From: a virus
IMG/VR virus record: IMGVR_UViG_3300032050_015755
Location: 1-24,535 of that record
Strand: one strand, 5' to 3'
DNA: 24,535 nucleotides
A program made the translations under genes and the position numbers. This document shows, in pieces, positions 22,009 through 24,535 of the stretch; the stretch's first letter is position 1, and every line of letters begins with the position of its first letter. The notes under the pieces were generated by a model. The model was not told the origin of the DNA, ran no database searches, and saw only the letters and a program-made list of their open reading frames with translations.

Positions 22009-22797
22009 TTAATTGGAGAGGGGTGCTTTAATTGATGGGTGCGATTGATATCCGACCATTTGAAAATCTTCTATTTGCATATTTTGGATTAAAAAATCTA
22101 TATCGCTGACAAGATTCCCGATTCCACATTCACCACTTTCGGTGGGCCAGAATTCGGTATTGATTTCAAGTTTGGGTAAAGGGTATGGTTCTCTCGGGAT
22201 GACCCTTGGTATATTCCATTGGTCACACTCGGAATGGGATAGTGATTCGGGACTACCCCCATTATAGATTTGGTTAAACATTTCTTGAGATACCATTGCT
22301 CTCCTTTCTTCTAAATCCAATTCTCTACTAATTTGTAGTTTGGCCTGGTCAATATGATTTTTGTAAAGGTGAGTATCACCCAAGTTACCAATCAGTTCAT
22401 CAGGAATCATATTAACCGCCTTTGCAATGATTTCCAGCAGTAAGCCGTAAGAAGCAATATTGAATGGTAAACCTAAAAAAGTATCGCAGCTGCGTTGATT
22501 CCACATTAAAGAGATTGCTCTGGTTGGGATGTTAAATGCTTTACAGTCTTGTAATGTCTCTCTTTCAAATTCTTCACCACTAAAACAATTTTCTCTTTTA
22601 TGGCTTCTATTTGTTTTTTTGTTTAGTAGGTCGTTTCTCTCATCCAAACTCAACTCTCTTGTATAAAATTGAAATCCGTAATGACAAGGCGGGAGAACTT
22701 GCTTCCCTTCTGTGATATGTTTTCGGCCATATTTGTTATTAAAATTTCTATCAGTTTTTAGTTTTTCTAAAAACTCTTCTTTAGTTAGCGGATTCAT
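22009..22797 (-). CDS. thyA: Thymidylate synthase, C-terminal piece with catalytic Cys (262 aa)
   Basis: Carries the second half of the ThyA fold: PPCH with nucleophile Cys38, QRSCD (101-105), GLPFNIASY (109-117) and GDTHLYKNH (140-148), then the PLPKL and HPSIKAP motifs near the end. It lacks the N-terminal half ([17 protein letters not shown]), which is encoded separately at 23725-24354. Residues 1-34 before LPPCH are extra compared with usual ThyA, as are loops at about 50-95 and 160-200. Its ATG overlaps the stop of the endonuclease gene by 17 bp in another frame, suggesting coupled but separate translation. The two halves would have to assemble to make dTMP from dUMP and methylene-tetrahydrofolate. 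Confidence 0.93.
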   Translation of the reverse strand: MNPLTKEEFLEKLKTDRNFNNKYGRKHITEGKQVLPPCHYGFQFYTRELSLDERNDLLNKKTNRSHKRENCFSGEEFERETLQDCKAFNIPTRAISLMWNQRSCDTFLGLPFNIASYGLLLEIIAKAVNMIPDELIGNLGDTHLYKNHIDQAKLQISRELDLEERRAMVSQEMFNQIYNGGSPESLSHSECDQWNIPRVIPREPYPLPKLEINTEFWPTESGECGIGNLVSDIDFLIQNMQIEDFQMVGYQSHPSIKAPLSN

Positions 22798-23671
22798 ATA
22801 GTTTGTAATTTACGTATTTGACATTTTTTGATTTGATTCTATTTCTTAGTGTTGACATATTTAACCCAGTCTTAACTGAAGCATCAGATAGACTTTCATA
22901 GACGATTCCTTCAACTTCTACGCTTACCATATTTCCTGGTTTCTTGCCTTTATTTGCTTCACTAAGTTTTCTTTTCGTCTCTTCGGATTTAGGTTTTTTA
23001 TTAGCTTCAGATATTCTCTGTTTTACTTCATCAGTATGCGTTTTGCCTTTCATTGGATTATTTCGTTTCATCCAGTCTGAATGATTAGTATTATCCTTTC
23101 CTTTCCAATAACCTTCTTTACCTTTATTTGATTTGCTTATTTTATCATTAATGCTATTTCTTTCTTCTTCTGTTAAATTTTCATGCCATTTTTTTTTAGC
23201 TTCTGACATTTTAATTTTTGAATCACCATTGCGTTTTTTTCCAAAGTTTGGACTGTTTTCACCTTTATATTTTCCAACAAAAGAATCTTTCCATCTTTCT
23301 ATTTCATCTTCACTCTTCTTTCTACCTCTAGTTGGATTGTTTTCTTGCATCCACTCTGAATGTTTTTGCCTAATTAAATCTTTATTTGGATGATTTGAAA
23401 TAGTGTCTCCTCCATTTCCGCCTAAAGCTATATTGTAACCAAAGCTTCTATTTGTTGAATCATAAAAACTTATCCAGTACTTTTCTCTTTCATTTAAATC
23501 TTCTACCGATTCGCATACTTCAAGAATTTCTTTATTAAAATTTTCAAGTCCGTACTTCTGAAAAGCAAGATGTAAAATTTTACCGCTCCCTAAATATGCT
23601 GGATTGTTGTTTTTGTCTCGTCCTATGTAAATTTTGCCATTCGCTAGATTTGTAGTTTTATAGATAATCAT
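22781..23671 (-). CDS. GIY-YIG homing endonuclease with NUMOD3/NUMOD1 repeats (296 aa)
   Basis: Residues 1-90 are a GIY-YIG nuclease: IYKTTNLANGKIYIGRD with the YIG triplet at 15-17, the following Arg, and Glu in NEREKYW (61-65). Residues about 130-245 hold several NUMOD3-type motifs (NNPMKGKTHTDEVKQRISEA; SEETKRKLSEANKGKK), and 250-290 a NUMOD1-type motif (YESLSDASVKTG, STLRNRI) for DNA binding. It should cut an intact thyA allele and copy itself in. Only 53 bp separate it from the upstream thyA piece and it overlaps the downstream piece. Same family as the T4 td intron nuclease I-TevI, but here without intron space. Confidence 0.95.
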   Translation of the reverse strand: MIIYKTTNLANGKIYIGRDKNNNPAYLGSGKILHLAFQKYGLENFNKEILEVCESVEDLNEREKYWISFYDSTNRSFGYNIALGGNGGDTISNHPNKDLIRQKHSEWMQENNPTRGRKKSEDEIERWKDSFVGKYKGENSPNFGKKRNGDSKIKMSEAKKKWHENLTEEERNSINDKISKSNKGKEGYWKGKDNTNHSDWMKRNNPMKGKTHTDEVKQRISEANKKPKSEETKRKLSEANKGKKPGNMVSVEVEGIVYESLSDASVKTGLNMSTLRNRIKSKNVKYVNYKLYESAN

Positions 23672-23724
23672 AATGGTATTACTTCCTTTTTATTTTATAT
23701 ATTCAAGGAAGCATTACAATTTTA

Positions 23725-24354
23725 TCACTTTTCAAAATCTTTTAGATAATCTTGGTAAAGTTCATCGTCGGTTCTATAATCAGTAACTGGCAAATCTGAC
23801 GGATTCCAAGCACTTACCATTAATCGTCTTGAGTCAGGATTTGTTTTAAGGTCACGGATTAAGTTTGCAATTTGGTCTATTGATTCTGATGAAATATACC
23901 ATTCATTATGTTCTTTACTTTCATCTTCAAATTTAGTCCAATTTCTCCATTGCTTACCATAAATTGGCCCAAGGTCGCCCCAAGTCTTAGCAAACTCATC
24001 ATCTGTTTTGATTTTGTCGATGAATTCTTCTTGTGTGAATGAATTTGGATAGATTCTACCATTGTTTATTTTTGATAAATAATTCTTATAAGCATCACCA
24101 TCCCAAATATGACAACCATTATCCACCAGGTATTTTATATTTGTTTCCCCCCTTAAAAACCAAAGTAATTCAACTACAATTCCTTTCCAATACATTTTTT
24201 TGGTATTAATGAGTGGAAAGCCATCACTCATCTTGTGACGGATTTGTCGACCAAATACGGATATAGTTCCCGTTCCCGTTCGGTCGCTTTTACTGACCCC
24301 ATTGTCCATTATGTCTTGGAGTAGTGCTTGATAGTCTTTATCTAGTTTGTTCAT
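23725..24354 (-). CDS. thyA: Thymidylate synthase, N-terminal piece (209 aa)
   Basis: Has the first half of Thy[14 protein letters not shown] (Arg25), [11 protein letters not shown] (62-72), [13 protein letters not shown] (125-137) and [12 protein letters not shown] (174-185). It ends with a 19-residue acidic tail ([19 protein letters not shown]) and a stop, just where usual ThyA would continue to the catalytic PPCH motif. That part is in 22009-22797, beyond the endonuclease gene. The upstream ORF overlaps its start by 17 bp, and its first 13 codons are repeated there. Not active alone by family knowledge; activity requires the other piece. Confidence 0.93.
   Translation of the reverse strand: MNKLDKDYQALLQDIMDNGVSKSDRTGTGTISVFGRQIRHKMSDGFPLINTKKMYWKGIVVELLWFLRGETNIKYLVDNGCHIWDGDAYKNYLSKINNGRIYPNSFTQEEFIDKIKTDDEFAKTWGDLGPIYGKQWRNWTKFEDESKEHNEWYISSESIDQIANLIRDLKTNPDSRRLMVSAWNPSDLPVTDYRTDDELYQDYLKDFEK
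24314..24339 (-). repeat. Direct repeat of thyA 5' end, thyA copy (26 bp)
   Basis: Codons about 6-14 of the N-terminal thyA piece; identical to 24495-24520. Recombination between the copies would fuse or delete the upstream ORF. Confidence 0.85.
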
Positions 24355-24535
24355 TTTTGATTATTTTACTTCTTAAATCCTTAATTATTACATCCCAATT
24401 ATTAGCTTGTTCTGCGTTATATTTTATATCAAGTTTTTCGCCATAGGTTACTTTCATACTATAATGTTGAAAATTGTTTCTAGCCGTTTCGTATTCTTGG
24501 AGTAGTGCTTGATAGTCTTTGTCTATTTTATTCAT
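24338..24535 (-). CDS. Small ORF with duplicated ThyA N-terminus (65 aa, at window edge)
   Basis: Starts [20 protein letters not shown], sharing 12 of the first 13 residues with thyA, then differs into a charged helical protein ending [10 protein letters not shown]. Its start is the last three bases of the window, so it could extend further. It overlaps the thyA start by 17 bp. Either a small coupled leader gene that captured the thyA start, or the source of the thyA start; function unknown. Confidence 0.6.
   Translation of the reverse strand: MNKIDKDYQALLQEYETARNNFQHYSMKVTYGEKLDIKYNAEQANNWDVIIKDLRSKIIKNEQTR
24495..24520 (-). repeat. Direct repeat of thyA 5' end, upstream copy (26 bp)
   Basis: Identical over 26 bp to 24314-24339 inside thyA, with further near-identity to the ATG of each ORF. 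The copies are 181 bp apart in the same orientation. Confidence 0.85.

Noticed and set aside
22700-23760. Group I intron or intein in thyA
   Set aside because: Only 53 bp lie between the first piece and the endonuclease, and the endonuclease overlaps the second piece, so intron core helices have no space; stop codons and lack of intein motifs rule out an intein.
1-24535. tRNA genes, CRISPR arrays and insertion-sequence transposases
   Set aside because: I saw no cloverleaf-like sequence, no regularly spaced repeats outside coding repeats, and no transposase motifs.

Overview
The window looks like part of a large tailed dsDNA phage (or prophage) of a Bacteroidota host, most likely Flavobacteriia. 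Every credible gene lies on the minus strand, so transcription runs from high to low coordinates. Genes are short, tightly packed and often overlapping, and most match no known function. Five intergenic sites match the Bacteroidota sigma signature (TTTG, 19-20 nt, TAnnTTTG), which is direct evidence for the host group. Phage identity rests on a beta-helical tail-fibre protein, a peptidoglycan-binding lysin, a phage-style RadC/MPN protein, thymidylate synthase with a homing endonuclease, and many small phage-type proteins.

Layout in the direction of transcription. (1) 24535-22009: thymidylate synthase in two separate reading frames, with a GIY-YIG/NUMOD homing endonuclease gene between them, ending at a strong terminator (21971-21998). 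The start of thyA is partly duplicated in the ORF upstream. (2) 21873-20569: a promoter and five small genes, including a short piece of a cassette island. (3) 20511-17296: phage genes rich in envelope proteins: two lipoproteins, an ABC-transporter membrane domain without an ATPase, and a 45-residue single-span membrane protein. (4) 17191-13145: an AT-rich island of eight cassette-like genes (one an orphan DNA methyltransferase) separated by palindromic attC-like sites or shorter relics of them, ending at a tyrosine recombinase gene. (5) 13144-3663: dense phage genes with calcineurin-like phosphoesterase, RadC/MPN, a P-loop protein and a DUF6745-like protein, divided into units by promoters and hairpins. 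(6) 3597-1: a secreted protein, a small protein, a 753-residue beta-helical fibre, a small protein, and the start of a peptidoglycan-binding lysin cut by the window edge.

Two features stand out. First, thyA is a gene in pieces: the endonuclease gene separates the N-terminal part from the part with the catalytic Cys, and there is too little non-coding sequence for a group I intron. Second, the 13.1-17.2 kb island resembles an integron cassette array inside a phage. Three complete attC-like sites (54, 94 and 94 bp) separate its genes, CGTTA follows most of their stop codons, and a tyrosine recombinase sits at the end. The second cluster near 20.6-20.9 kb shares a 22-nt identical piece of one of these sites and carries matching half-sites on either side of one gene. 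The recombinase lacks the extra segment typical of IntI and the cassettes point towards it, so this is not a standard integron.
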